This document shows, piece by piece, positions 21,244-33,700 of a DNA stretch of 64,000 bases (its first letter is position 1; the number at the start of each line of letters is the position of its first letter). The position numbers and the translations under genes are program-made. The stretch spans positions 2,637,394-2,701,393 of the forward strand of contig CM063262.1 in the NCBI GenBank assembly GCA_032158295.1. The letters run 5' to 3'. Source of the DNA: Pycnopodia helianthoides. Its lineage: Eukaryota > Echinodermata > Asteroidea > Forcipulatida > Asteriidae. The notes beneath the pieces are model-generated. The model was not told where the DNA came from. It was given only the letters and a program-made list of their open reading frames with translations, and searched no databases.

Positions 21244-21829
21244 GCCTTCAATCCTAGATGTACCTTTCGATGCAATCATAACAAATTTGTCATAATTCCA
21301 GTCGTAACAACAAGCTGTCTCCCTCTAAAAAAATAAAAAATAATAATACAGAGGTCTCGTTTGGCACAAAAGCCAGCGCTTCGCTCTGTTTACCACACAT
21401 AAATAATTCCATGGGTTGAACAATGGGAGGAAATTAATAAAGCGATGATAATGACGTTACAATAACGGGACAGCAGCATTACGGTTTCCGCCGACAGTGC
21501 GGCTTTGTGGCGGGGCACGCAAGCTTGTCATTTACCGTGCGCGTGTGAAGCAGTCTGTAACAACTGGAGTAAGCATACAATTTTGGGAACACAAATTTTC
21601 ATCTAAATTGTTAAAACAGAAAGATAGTACTGCTGATGAGATTAATGTACAAAGCCAAACATTTGCTGTGACCATAAGCAATTTGCACGAATAATAGTAT
21701 TAGTACGCAGTTCCTTTAAAATCGCTTTTCACACCCGAGTTTGACCCTGGAGTTTTTCAGAATGTAACATTACAATGTTGTTCATGTTCTTCGTTTTCAT
21801 AGCCTATAAGCGTACACTATACAAAAAAT

Positions 21830-22185
21830 TGTTATTGAAAATGGAGTGAAAATGCACTTTTCTCCTTGAAATTGCAAATTCACCCTTTTCACCTTGTTTT
21901 CATGGAGTTCTTTTTTTCCCGAGCCTAGGTGTTTCACGTTGTTTTTACTCCGTTATTCACCGATTAAAGAGTTCTAGGCTTGGATGGAGAGCATTCCCTG
22001 AAATCACGGTGAAATTCACAGAGGCCAGTAAATGGTCTTAAGACTCTTTTTTCAAGGTGGTTTTATAGGGAATTGCAATTCCATGGTGAAAGGGAAACAA
22101 TTCCTTGAATTTCAGCCAAATCATGTATTTAACTGAGATTTCCACGGTGGTTTGACAGCAAAGATTTTCATGGTGGTAGACCATA
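21830..22185 (-). repeat. dispersed repeat, about 360 bp, copy 1
   Basis: Reverse complement of most of 38600-38970: shared blocks include CACCTTGTTTTCATGGAGTT, GGATGGAGAGCATTCCCTG and AGGGAATTGCAATTCC. Class unknown; no clear TIR or poly(A). Confidence 0.65.
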
Positions 22186-23004
22186 CGCAGATTATGACAG
22201 TGCCTAATTTGTGTTGGTCTTTCTACAATATCTTAACCGTCTAACAATCGCGTCCTTTTATTATTATTTTTTAAATACAATTGTAACCCCATGCATCAAG
22301 TCAATAAATATTGTGCAAATATAACCCACACCCTTCTCCTTAGAATGCAATTTGTAATTTAACATATTCCGATTGCTTTTTAATCATGCGGAAAAGCACA
22401 AGTTCAACAAGTGCCTTTATTAAAAGCAATGGGTCGTCTGCTGGACCTACATATGGTTTTCCTTTCAGTCGAACCACGCCAGTCAGTGTGTTTCAAATAA
22501 GAAAAGTTACTGAACACAGTCATGACGGGCGTTCGTCGTTTCATTTCTAACATTTCTTACACGGTTGATCTAGTTACCTCACACGATGTCTCCCTATTCG
22601 CTACCTCTTTAAACAATTTTTCTGTGATTTACCTTCCTTTTTTAATAGTACAAATTTAATTCCCGTTTAATTTTGTATTTTTCGTGGGGGGGAGGCAGGA
22701 TTCGTGTTCGTTCCTGCCTTCGATCAGGTTTTACGAGTCAAAGAGTCTTACATTCTGAGATCGGTGTAAGGTTCACACCACTTCAAATGTGTGGCTCCCT
22801 TGACCCAACGCTCGGGAGGGGGTGGGGGTGGGCGGGGTTTGTGTCTCTCCTTGCGAGGGTTACCCTCATATATTTGTTTCACAATTGTTTATTGCTCTCA
22901 CAGTTTATTGATCTCACCGAAATTACCGTGTAATTTTGTAACAATATGAGTGGCTTCATATTTCTTGAAATAAAGATGTAATTGAAAAGCTTTTAAAAAA
23001 TAAA

Positions 23005-23105
23005 ATTTTCTCCTTCTTCTTCGTCGTCTTCTTCTTCCTTGTCGTCGTCTTCTTCAATCTGCTTCTTCTGCTTCTTTTTCGTCTTCTTCTTCTCCTTCTT
23101 CTTTA
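23005..23105 (+). repeat. CTT/CGT-rich microsatellite
   Basis: Runs of CTT and CGT triplets over about 100 bases. Confidence 0.85.
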
Positions 23106-23518
23106 ATTGAAAGTTTTTATACACTTGTTATGAAGACACCTTTTCGTAGTTAGTGTATAGGACCACTATGGACCCATGCCACGCGACGGGGCGATCGCAG
23201 CCCACGTGCCCGGTGAGTGGATTCAAGTTTGGCCGGGTGCACGGGGCGTCGTGACCGCTAACACACACGTGAGTTAAAACTGTCAAAAGATGCACTAAAG
23301 AACGTGGCCGGACGACCGTAACGACATGGCAGTGAGCACACACCTTCCACTGGCAGGAATACAAGTTAATTAATGGCATGTTTGTAAGCCGTGTTTAGGT
23401 CTATAGTATATTATTTAACTTTATCTTGAGGTAGGGACTTTAGTCGGCTGGAGCGAACTGAAGTTCGATTGCAAGGTTCTTCGATAAGTCCAGCTGTAGT
23501 CTTTTTCGCCGTACGCAG

Positions 23519-23550
23519 ATTCAATTCAATTCAATTCAATTCAATTCAAC
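23519..23550 (+). repeat. microsatellite (AATTC)n
   Basis: Six units of ATTCA. Confidence 0.95.
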
Positions 23551-24204
23551 TGGACATTTATTTCCATATTGCAAAATTCACATACAATTAATATTAAGAA
23601 GATCTATCGAGCAAAGGTGTATAAAGGGCTTAGAGAATAATAGTTAAAAGAGACTCAATGAAGCAGAGGCCATTGTGAATGTCAGTAATCTGAAATGCTT
23701 TGCTAAAAACAAAAACCTGGAAAAATAAAATGTTAATCTGTAACCCTCACAAACGAAAAAGATGAGAGTTTATCCTAAATCCATGTGGAAGTTATGGAGA
23801 CTAACGAATCATTTTTTTGTACGACATGTAGGATTTGAACTTTTGCATGGTGGGGATACTTTTTAGGTTTTTGGCTACATTGTGTACATGCACAATCTCT
23901 CGCTGCGAGTTGTGGCGGTTCTGAAAAGGACTGGGTTGGAACAACCCAACGTTTCAATCGATATGCTCTGACCGTCTTCAAGATTTCGATTTGCCAAAAA
24001 CTGATATAAACACTTGCACATTATGCCGTAACACAAAGCAAAAAAAACAACAGGATATAAAGTTGTTCGTGGTTTTCTATAAAAACACATATTATCATAA
24101 TAAAATGCAATCTCATTGATGACATCGTCACAAATTGGTTTGTATAGTGTTTTTGTCGAAAACTTGAAAATGACAATGAAATTGCTCTTTCAGAAGTATA
24201 CCTT

Positions 24205-24325
24205 TACATTATTAACCCTAACCCTACCCCAACCTTAACTCGACCACCCTAACCCTAACGCGACACCTTAACCCAACCCAACCTAACCCTAACCTCAAAC
24301 AACCCAACCACCCTAACCCTAAGTA
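24205..24325 (+). repeat. interstitial telomere-like tract
   Basis: Degenerate CCCTAA units: ACCCTAACCCTACCCC, CCACCCTAACCCTAACGC, ACCTAACCCTAACC, CACCCTAACCCTAAG. Matches TTAGGG-type telomere DNA on the other strand. Confidence 0.8.
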
Positions 24326-25187
24326 AAAAGTTAAACTAACTATTAAAAGTCAACTGTTTTATGAGAGACAGAGAGAGAGAGACAGAGAGAGTTTCGCACA
24401 AAAACAAAATCTTCAGGATAATTGTACAAATTATCTGTCTTGTCGTAACCCGTCTTTTACAATAACAAAAGATCAACAAACAATATTTCAGTATTTCCGT
24501 GGAGCACGATTTCCTTCACCTAAATGTAAACGATCGTGTCTCGGAGACGCGTGGAACCTTTACAAAACCTCACTAGAAAAATTCTACAGGCTTTTCACAC
24601 AAAGCCCTAAGAAATCTTTGCAGGCTCGGTTATTATCTTCATGTCGAAGAATAATACTAGTACATTTTCATTGTGTTTATGTTCCTGTAGTTTGGATTGC
24701 AGTGAGCAAGTTAGCGCATTGTTGTACAGCACGCAAAAATGCAACACAAGCTGAAAGGAACAATGGCCCAGTGTAACACTATTCCGCGCAGTGTGATTTG
24801 TATCCAAGGCGCGCAATCCCCTGTACCAACCCGCGCTCTCCCTTGTGGAAAGTTCTAAAAAGTACTCATTGGTATGTTGAATGATATTTGCAGGTTTTCA
24901 CTTGTTCGCAAATGTCCTCTCTTTCTGGTGTATTTGCTTTAAGGTACATACATTATAGGCCTTAATCATTTTTGTCTTTTGAAGAGTAGGCCTACAGTTC
25001 GTTTATATCATTTAGGTTATTCTACATTATTTTGTTGGCACTTTATTCTTGGAGTAGATTACTTGCTTAGCCTCTATGTGTTAGGGGCCTATAACTCGGT
25101 CAGTAAGCCTAAAATACTTTTCACAAGACAGCAATTTGGTTATTATATATACATATATATATATGTTTAACCCTAACGCCGATGTAT

Positions 25188-25584
25188 TTAAAGGCACTAG
25201 AAACTAATGGTAATTACTCAAAATAATTGTTAGCATAAAAACTTACTTGGTAACGAGCAATGGAGAGCTGCTGATAGTATAAAACATTGTGAGAAACGGC
25301 TCCCTCTGAAGTAACGTAGTTTTTGAGAAAGAAGTAATTTTTCAGTAAAATATTTGAATTGATTTTGAGACCTCACGCGTGAGGTCTCGAAATCAAGAAA
25401 TCAAGCATCTGAAAGCACACAACTTCGTGTGACAAGGGTGTTTTTTCTTCCATTATTATCTCGCAACTTCGACGACCAATTGAGTTTAAAATTTTCACAG
25501 GTTTGTTATTTTGTGCATATGTTGAGATGCACCAAGTGAGAAGACTGGTCTTTGACAATTACCAAAGGTGTCCAGTGTCTTTAT
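25188..25584 (+). mobile_element. TTAA MITE family 2, copy 2, with central perfect palindrome
   Basis: Left TTAA at 25188 and left TIR AAGGCACTAGAAACTAATGG; right TIR ACCAAAGGTGTCCAGTGTCT, with the right TTAA degraded to TTATA. The centre holds a 22-bp perfect palindrome at 25367-25388 (GAGACCTCACG and its complement). Confidence 0.85.
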
Positions 25585-25742
25585 AAAGCACTGTATACTC
25601 GGTACTTTCCCGAGTCATAGTGAAAAGAACACAGGCATGTTACTCGGGTGGGATTCGAACCCACCGCCATTCTAGAACCAAATGTCTTAACAATTAGACC
25701 ACCGAGATTGCCCGGTAGCTAGAGGCAGTATACAGTGCTTTC
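25584..25742 (-). repeat. tRNA-like sequence inside short terminal inverted repeats
   Basis: Minus-strand tRNA-like segment about 25642-25712 with GGTGGGTTCGAATCCCACC and an A-box-like GGTGGTCTAATTGTTAAG. The ends CTCGG / CCGAG pair and a 5-bp anticodon stem can form, but position 33 is not T. The block is bounded by AAGCACTGTATAC and GTATACAGTGCTT, perfect inverted copies. A gene-grade tRNA is unlikely; a tRNA-derived mobile repeat fits better. Confidence 0.6.
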
Positions 25743-26519
25743 CATACATCGGTGTAAGGGTAAAAAAAAAAATACAATAAATATATTCTTTATCCCCCCG
25801 ATGCAAATTTATCGTCTATTAAACATTTGGTTTACTCAGGACATCATGACCACTCTACGTGTTTGATTCTCCGTTCTCGGCTAGAAATTGTTTGTTATTA
25901 TCAAACATTTGTGATATTTAGCACCGAGTGTTTGGGTGAAGATAACGGCGTGTGAATGGCAAGTCGTTACCAGACGATAATAGCATTATTAATAGGGTAG
26001 TAATAATGGTAATAATGGTAATAAAACTACACGACGAGGTTTTTTTTTGTATCAACAGCGATCGTGGCTGAATACAAACACCATATTATTTAAAAAAAAG
26101 AATCCCAGCACCGCATCCTCGAGATAGTACGGTTGTTTTTTTTTTGTTTTTTTTATTTTTATAGGGGCAAGTTTTAATTAGTGTTTGCCGAGGCGAGAGA
26201 AGATGGGGTTCGGATGGCGGCGAGGTAATTTACCCGTGAAATGACTTTACTTCGCAGGTTTGTTTGTGGAAGCGTTTAATTAAAGTTGATAACGTATCAT
26301 TGGTTTTGCGGCTTGTAATTTATACATGCATATCAATATTTATGTATACTTTTAATTGAATTAATATCGAATCAGATCATATCTTAACCAAAATCCAGCG
26401 ATTAGTGGTGGCTTAAAATAATGTTAAGGCCAGAGAAATGGTACGTTTTGATTTTGCTGCAAGTGTGAAGAGTGCTGCCTGTAGCAGAAACAGTCACAGT
26501 ATGGTATAAAATAATAATA

Positions 26520-26920
26520 AATAAATAATAATAACTGTATTTTATATAGCGCCTTTTGCCAAAGGATACAAGGCGCTCAGTATTTTTACCTGCCATGTAT
26601 ATGGAGTATGAGCCTTATGCATTTATAGCACAATGTAATGGTTTACAAGGTGCGGTGGCGCAATATGCTGCCAATCAAACCAGGAACACCGGGGCGAACC
26701 CCTTCTCTTTTCGATAAGTGCACTGGGTTCTTCTACGTGCATTACACAACACACGGGACCAACGGCTTTATACGTCCCATCCGAAGGGCGAAGCAATAAT
26801 GGTTAGTGTCTTGCTTAAGGACACAAGTGTCACGACTGGGACTCGAACCCACACTCTGCTGAACAGAAACACCAGAGCTTGAGTTCGGTGCTCTTATCCG
26901 CTCGGCCACGACACGCCATA
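26520..26920 (-). repeat. SINE with tRNA-Leu-like head, full length (copy e)
   Basis: Reverse copy: (AAT)n and TATATAGCGCCTTTTGCC at the left, CATCCGAAGGGCGAAGCAAT in the body, and a well-kept tRNA-Leu-like head (GGACTCGAACCCACAC, CGCTCGGCCACGACACGCC) at the right. About 400 bp. Confidence 0.8.
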
Positions 26921-27081
26921 AACAGACATAGAATTACATGATTACATCTCAATACAAGTTGAGGAAATGTCTGCGGAAGAACTGAAGAGCTTTGTGGCTG
27001 AAGGTGGAGACTATAATACGCTGTAGAAATGTTAGGGAAAATGTGGTTGGGAAAGTTATACTGCAAACTGTTCATCCAAGT

Positions 27082-27220
27082 TTGTTTGTTTGTTTGTTTG
27101 TTTGTTGTTGTTGTTTCTGTTTCTGTTGCTGTGCAGTTGTTTTTGTTGTTTTTGCTGGGTTTTTTTTGCTGTTGTTGTTGTTGTGGTTGTTGTTTTTGTT
27201 GTTGTTGTCGCTGTTGTTGG
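27082..27220 (+). repeat. (TTTG)n / (TTG)n microsatellite
   Basis: TTTG units followed by a long TTG/TTC-rich run; gives false long ORFs on both strands. Confidence 0.95.
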
Positions 27221-28335
27221 GTTGGGATTCGAACCGGGGTCCACAGAGGTGAAAGGCAGGGAAATAAGCCACCGAGCCGACAATTCGACTGATACGCTCC
27301 GAATGTCTGCACAAATGAACAGTTCTCGGCAGTATCCTTTGGTCGGGACGCTACAAAATGAAATGCGGATTCATTAATTCCATTTTAGTTGTAATTGGTT
27401 TTTTGCATTGGTGTCTGTTAATTTTTGGTTTAACCATCAGTTGTATTATAAAAGATTTTATGACTGCGGCGTTGCAATAAAATTGACCCAAAGGCCTGCA
27501 TCTCAGGTTTAAGTTATACGAGGCGTTTTAATAACAGTATTGGATACATACGCCCCAGACACCCCTCGACACCCGAAGTCCATAAAAGAACCCAGGATAG
27601 TTTATTGTTGCTTCAACAAAAAGCTATTAAAAGAGTTTGAAAAAAAAGAGTTGTCCATACATGGGTCACGATAAACTACAACAAGATTACCAATTCCACA
27701 CACCGATTCTCCTTTTATACAAATCGTAACTAATACACGCAACGCAATATTAATTTCCAACAGTCGCCCGTCAGGAAACCGTAAACGCATGCGCAGTGTT
27801 TGCACAGCTAACTTGACGGACGCCGTGCGGAGGGGGGTTTTGCCCCGGACGCACACACTCGTCCCCCAACCTCTTCCCTCGTGCTGCACAACATTTGAAA
27901 CATACCGCCTTATTACTGAAAGATTGGGGGGACTTGTTTAGCGTTCTCACGCCCGGCGTTTCCTGTCCCTCTTCGTCTTGTTGGGTATGGGGCCTGCTCG
28001 GACCGTTTATTAAAAAAAGCCCGATTCACTCTGAACTCTTCAACGCCACCGTTGTTGGGCCCGTTCGGTGCACGGCGTGAAGGTTTGCTTGCGGCATGCA
28101 GTGGTTCCTCAGAGCATGGTTTTAGGTTCTTAAAAGTGCATGACATGGGCATGGTTACCCTTGGGATATGATATCAACAATAAATCCTACGATTATGCGG
28201 GCGTTTGCCAATTACATCCCTTCAGCTTTTTTTCCCCTGTTTCTTTTTTTTCTTGAGAAAGGAAGTATAATACTGAATGCATCGGATCTCTAGACCGATG
28301 TAGGCTAACGGACCAAAAATTAAACAAGTTTATCT

Positions 28336-28734
28336 TTAAGGGAACATTACAAAATTGGTAAGAAAAAAACTTGTAAAATATACTTTTTGATCACAGATTT
28401 ACATAAAACTTACACGGTCTAATGATGATGATAGTAGAAAACATCCCTTGAAATATTTTTGTCTGAAATGCCATATTTGATGAGAAATGAATAAACTAAT
28501 TTTCCGATTGGAGTTTATCGCTCAGTGAGCGTTTTATTCACTTGTTGAATCTATATGATTTCATGCAAATGTGTAATCGGTTTTTCACTATTTTCTCGTG
28601 ACCCAGATGGCCGATCGATCTCAAACTTCTACAGGTTTGTCAGTTTATGTATATGGTGAATTACATAAAGTGCTTACACTGCCAGCAACTGTACTGTTTT
28701 GTTAGCAAAAACCAATTCTGTAATGTCCCTTTAA
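28336..28734 (+). mobile_element. TTAA MITE family 1, copy 2
   Basis: TTAA ends, TIRs GGGAACATTACAAAATTGGT / ACCAATTCTGTAATGTCCC, central CGCTCAGTGAGCG. Nearly the same interior as the other three copies. Confidence 0.85.
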
Positions 28735-30519
28735 GGCTTTTTTGAACAAAATATGGAGCAGTATTTGGTAGCAAATTATCGCTTTTCGGTTTTTATGTTC
28801 TTCCTAATTTAAACTATTGCAACCAAACCGAGTCTGGGCTGGACAAAATTTTGACTGAATGTTGGAAGTTTTGGGGACAAAATGCTTGTGGAAAAATGTA
28901 ACAATAATGTAAGAATTTAAGAACAGAATTAACAGCGGATGAGTAGGTCTGCTGGTTACAACCATGTGAAAAACACCATTCTCCTGAAGACAGCAGAAAC
29001 CCACTGCTCGAAACGTCAAGACTCTAAGATCTCATCCCCTGTTGATCTCAGAACCAAAATTTATTATATTCACATCTTGTTTAACACCCCGTCAACCCAT
29101 ATGCTTTCCACACCATGCAAAGCATCAAACCTTACTTTAAAAATTCTGATTGTACTATAAAAAACGAAGTTTGGAAACAAAAGTTGTATATTTGTTGTTT
29201 ATGTTGACAAAAGCAACACGAGAACTTTCAATCACTACAACTCCACATTCAGTTAGCTTTAATCTCGATAATTATTATTTACTCAAAATTGAATTGTCTC
29301 TAAATCATTAAACCGACAAACAAAGGCGGTCTTCTTAAAAAAATAAAATAATGATACAACATTACACTTAATTAAAAAGCAGACAGATTGATTTGAACGT
29401 AGATTGAAAAACACTTTTGTCTGCATAAAGCGCCAGCTCTGTTGTTTGTTTGTAGTGCTGGAGCTAATTAGTTAAGGATTGGATTTGTTATTCTTAATAC
29501 ATAAATCAATGGGCTAATTGTTTAAATTGAACAAAGGAACACAACGGCAAGAGACACTCGCACCGGATTTTATTAAGTCATTAGAAAGGATTTACGTGTT
29601 TGGTTTGTGGTGAAAAAAAAGCAAAAAAAAGCAAATGAACACGTATGTGTTGTTTGTCTTCGGTCTGTAAATTACACCACGCTTGGTGATACTAATTGCA
29701 TCCAAGTTCAAATTTATCAAAGGAAGTGATACCGCGAGGACTGATGGCATGGACCAATCAGAGGGCTTTAATAAGTTAGACTGATTGTGATTGACTGACC
29801 TATCAGATTGCTGCGCGCTTAATGATGTCATCATTTTGATCGACCAATCACTGATTGGGAACCATCGATGGTGTGTCTTTAGGCTCCATTTAAACTTTGT
29901 TGTTCTTTTCGTGTAATGAAGCTATAAGACAGTGAAAGTTATCGCAAAAAAATGTTCACTGCATTCTATTGGTAACACTTTTATTATTGTTACACTCTTG
30001 GATGCTTATGTCATTGTTGCTGTCATTAAACGTATTTGTTGTGCTTGTATCTTGTGCAGTTTCTTACTTCAGTTTCGTCTGGAAAAAAGTGGAGCTATAC
30101 GTGTTTCAAACTCATGCGTCACACCACTCAACTGACCAGTTACAACACCGCGAACATTCCATCAATTACTTAACCACGCCCACTTAACATAAACACTTAA
30201 CTAAGCCCGATTCGAAGTGACTGGTCATCCGAATGCTACTCTTGTCTCTGGGAGTAATTACCAAGGGTATCAGATCGTCTGTTTTTTTCTGTTTCCACTA
30301 TTACCCCCGTGAATCCGGTTATAGACTGCCGGGCCTCGGTCTCCTTGTGTGGATTCGCGCAGGCGTACGTCGATTCAATCGGCCTGTTGCGTGCGTGGGG
30401 AGTTACTTTGTAACCAGACACGCGCCCCATTGTTGACCATTGTTTACCAGTGCCCTTACGAATGTAATTAACAACACCTAATAAGGTTTAAATTGACGAG
30501 TGAAGCACGGGGAAACAGC

Positions 30520-30709
30520 AGTCTATAACTTCAGTGGCACGGTGATCGGATAAGGCGCGGGCGGAATCCAGGCCGACAAAAATCGCTTCAGGGCATATTA
30601 CGGGGGGCTTCAGGCTACGAGTTCGTCGTCTTCGGTGTGGAAAATCGCTTCGGGCTACGCCGCGCGTTCGGACGGCTGGAGTTGTTGAATTTGGTCGCCC
30701 AGGTCTGGC
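30520..30709 (+). promoter_or_regulatory. probable 5' UTR / promoter-proximal region of the Pax gene
   Basis: GC- and CpG-rich island in AT-rich surroundings (GGCGCGGGCGG, GCTACGCCGCGCGTTCGG) that runs straight into the first coding exon at 30710. No TATA box found. The TSS is not determinable by eye. Confidence 0.45.
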
Positions 30710-30722
30710 ATGCATTTTAGCG
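30710..30722 (+). CDS. eyg: Pax-eyg coding exon 1 (13 nt)
   Basis: ATG CAT TTT AGC G followed by a strong donor GTAAGTG at 30723. The phase-1 end fits the two leftover bases of the next exon, giving [15 protein letters not shown] few residues before the paired domain is the usual layout in Pax genes. G at -3 suits initiation. This start is inferred, not proven. Confidence 0.7.
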
Positions 30723-33700
30723 GTAAGTGCTATAAACGAATCCGTGCATTTTTTTTTTAAAGGAGGTTTTTTTTTGTTAATAGTTCTTGGTTGATTGGTA
30801 GATGGTAGGGTTCTAACCACGTGCCGAACCTTCTTGGAATTAGAATTGCTCCAGTTTACAATAACATTCTGTTTCCGATTGAGAGTGTTTGACAGTCGTC
30901 GAGTTCATGTAGAGTGCCTCGTCATTCCAACATTAAAGCAAATTCATGGTCACCAAGAAAAAGAAATAGGAAAAATGTTCCCAGGATGTAAACTTTTCCA
31001 AATTAGTTTTTTTTTTAAATATAAATTTGTATTATATTACAAACTCTTTGTGGCAGGTAAATCTAAATTGCAGGATAGTTAAACGAACTATTTTGTTCAA
31101 AAGTTATCACAACTATGTATTGAATGAAAATTATCTTATTAATTAAAGCAAAAGGTATAATGATAACAACACTCATAATGATAACAGTACAACAAAATAA
31201 AATAAAAAATAAAACCATTGCTTTTAATACCAGAAACAGGGTACCAGCCAAAATAATTATGTCAAATGAAGGCCTACTGGTTTTGACTGGTTTGTTTTGG
31301 ACAGATTTTGTGTGTGTGCAGTACGCATTTGGTTTGCTCATATAGGCTAAAAGTATAGGCGTATACATTTGGGGCTATTGTACTTGATACAGTGTCACCT
31401 TTTCCCGAAGACATTAAAGATGCATGGCCTGATTTACTACGAAATAAGTATTTGTTGATAGCTTTGTTTTCCTCTGAACGAACTTTGAGGGATGACAATA
31501 TTTTAAAATGAAAATTCATACAAAAGACTTTCGCAAATGCCACGTACATCGCACAAAAATAACATGTAACATTCAACATTGTTTGTACATGCCTAATGGA
31601 CGTGATTTGATGTCGGGACGGATTACGACAATAATTCATTTTTAGGTTTTATTTAACTACCATTTATTTGCGGATTATTTTGTGCAATACCTTACATAAA
31701 AGCTTACAACTTTCTCAAATCTGTACAACTATAATTATTTAACATTAAAATCCAACTGTTGTGTCAAATCGGCCACAAATCGGAACTAGCATCTTCACCT
31801 CTGTTCAAGTGTAGAATCCTAGCAACTAGCACAATAGTTCTGCAGTTTACACACGTTGGCTGTTTTCGCAGTTTTAGTTTCATAGTTTTGATTCTGATAA
31901 GAACATAACCACAGAAGGATTAAATATCATCGAAACTCAAAGTTACAGCGTCGATTAATAATTTTTTTTAAGGCATATAGTCGGCTACATTTTTATATTT
32001 TCCACGTAGTTTTATCAGAAAACTTGATTTTCAGAATTTTGTACCGAACAAAAAATAATGCATTCTTCAATTGGTATGACAGGTCTTAAAAGAAACACGG
32101 CTTTTATTGCAGAAAAAGAAAGTAAAACTAGTTGGCGTTTTTGTCCTCGTTTTGAAAGAAAATTTGTTCGAGGAAGAAAAAAAAAGTTTACACTAGTAAA
32201 TCTGTTAAAAAGATTATGGGCCTATGTTGACTTCTGAACGATGACGTTTCCATCAAAATTGTTTTTGTGAAAGGTCTGAACGCTTTAGTATAGTTTAAGA
32301 ATACCGACGTTTACATAGTCACTGAGAATCACAGACCAGTGGATTATTTACATTTTCTCTTTATTGACGTTGTTAAAAGTTTCAATTTAGTCTAATTATT
32401 TGTTTGTCCGGTTCAACCTTAATGGCTTATTTTACAACTGGACCATAATCCAAAGACTAAATAAGTCAAGTTTGCAAAGATAAGAAGTTACAGTTGAAAT
32501 CACAATGTATTGGAGCACAACCACATTCACAATAGGGCATATAGAAACCTTTAGAAATTAGTCAAAAATATACAAATATTTTTTCTATTAAGTTATTTGT
32601 TACATTAGCGAAAACGCCAGACAAATATCGAACAAATTCTTTATCTCATATCTGTGCACTTTGTTTATCGGTCTTTTTCATAACTGTCTCTTGTTTCAAC
32701 CCGTTCCATCCAGCTGACGGCGGTTTCAACCAGCTTGGTGGTATGTTTGTCAACGGGCGCCCTCTACCGGAGACGATGAGACACCGCATCGTGGAGATGG
32801 CTCACTGCGGGGCGCGACCGTGTGACATTTCAAGACAACTTCTCGTGTCGCACGGCTGTGTAAATAAGATATTAGGTATGTATACCTGAAACCCCCGGGG
32901 TCTTGTCACCCGATACAGATTTTACAGGCGACTTGGAGGCCTTGGATTGCACTGCATTGAAATGGAACTTTTGGTAGCGTAAGATGTTCATTTCATTTTC
33001 TTTGACACTGTAAACATAAGTGTGACACTCATGTCTACAGTGTATAGCCAAGAAAATGAAATAAACATTGAAAGTTGAATCTTCTTGGACATTGTCGAGT
33101 TCCCTGTAGATTGCCTCACGTGTCATGAACCTATAACGTGAGTTTGTCTTTTTGATAACACACAAAGTGCCCTGCCCCCAAGTGAACTCTAACATTGTAC
33201 CCGAATCTACCCCGGACCCTGAGCCTAAATGTAGCCTGATTGAGGCCGAGTCCGGGGTTAGCGCCTGCTGCTGTGACTTTGCCTGATCATCAATTATTCT
33301 GAACATGCATTGAAGCCTAACATGCCCATTGCAGCACCCATAGTAACAATCCAGGTCTGGGGTACATTAAGATTTAATATGTCGGCACGCAAAGTTCCCG
33401 TTGACACACACGTACAAGGTTGTGGCTACATTAAGGCTTGGGCTTACATTTAGAGATGCACGCGCTTTTGTTATTATCCCATTCAAAATCAACATGAAGT
33501 CGAGAATTAAATATGAAAAATGCGTTATTGCTGTTGCAGCAGACAGGGAAAATGACACAGTAATGTCCAGTAATTTGCAAAGCAATTTCGCCAGAAATCT
33601 ATTACTTTCCGTGAACAGTCTGTAAGATCCAGTGTTCTTATCATTGTATTTTTTCCCACAGGTCGTTTTCTTGAGACTGGCTCCGTAAGACCGGGCACCA

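Larger units (their letters stand above)
21250..25180. other. non-coding repeat-rich stretch
   Basis: Holds the inverted 360-bp repeat, microsatellites, the telomere-like tract, a (GA)n run at 24366 and a GAAACGTT motif at 23931-23985 on the minus strand. No exon recognised. Confidence 0.5.
25745..30515. other. non-coding stretch upstream of the Pax gene
   Basis: Contains SINE e, a TTAA MITE, and a GC-rich patch at 27760-28090 with CGCATGCGCAG. At 29745-29870 there is a cluster of CCAAT/ATTGG boxes and AATGATGTCATCATT, which could be regulatory for the Pax gene. No exon recognised. Confidence 0.45.

Noticed and set aside
25642..25712. Functional minus-strand tRNA gene
   Set aside because: Position 33 is not T, the anticodon stem contains a wobble pair, and the sequence sits within inverted repeats, so a tRNA-derived repeat is more likely.
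26992..27377. Several overlapping ORFs rich in Val, Cys, Phe or Gln, Asn, Thr
   Set aside because: They are translations of the (TTTG)n and (TTG)n microsatellite in different frames.
32872..33306. Minus-strand ORF of 144 codons, one of the longest in the window
   Set aside because: It lies in the Pax intron between exons 2 and 3, shows no recognisable protein features, has no splice context, and overlaps a degenerate repeat. Random open frame is more likely.
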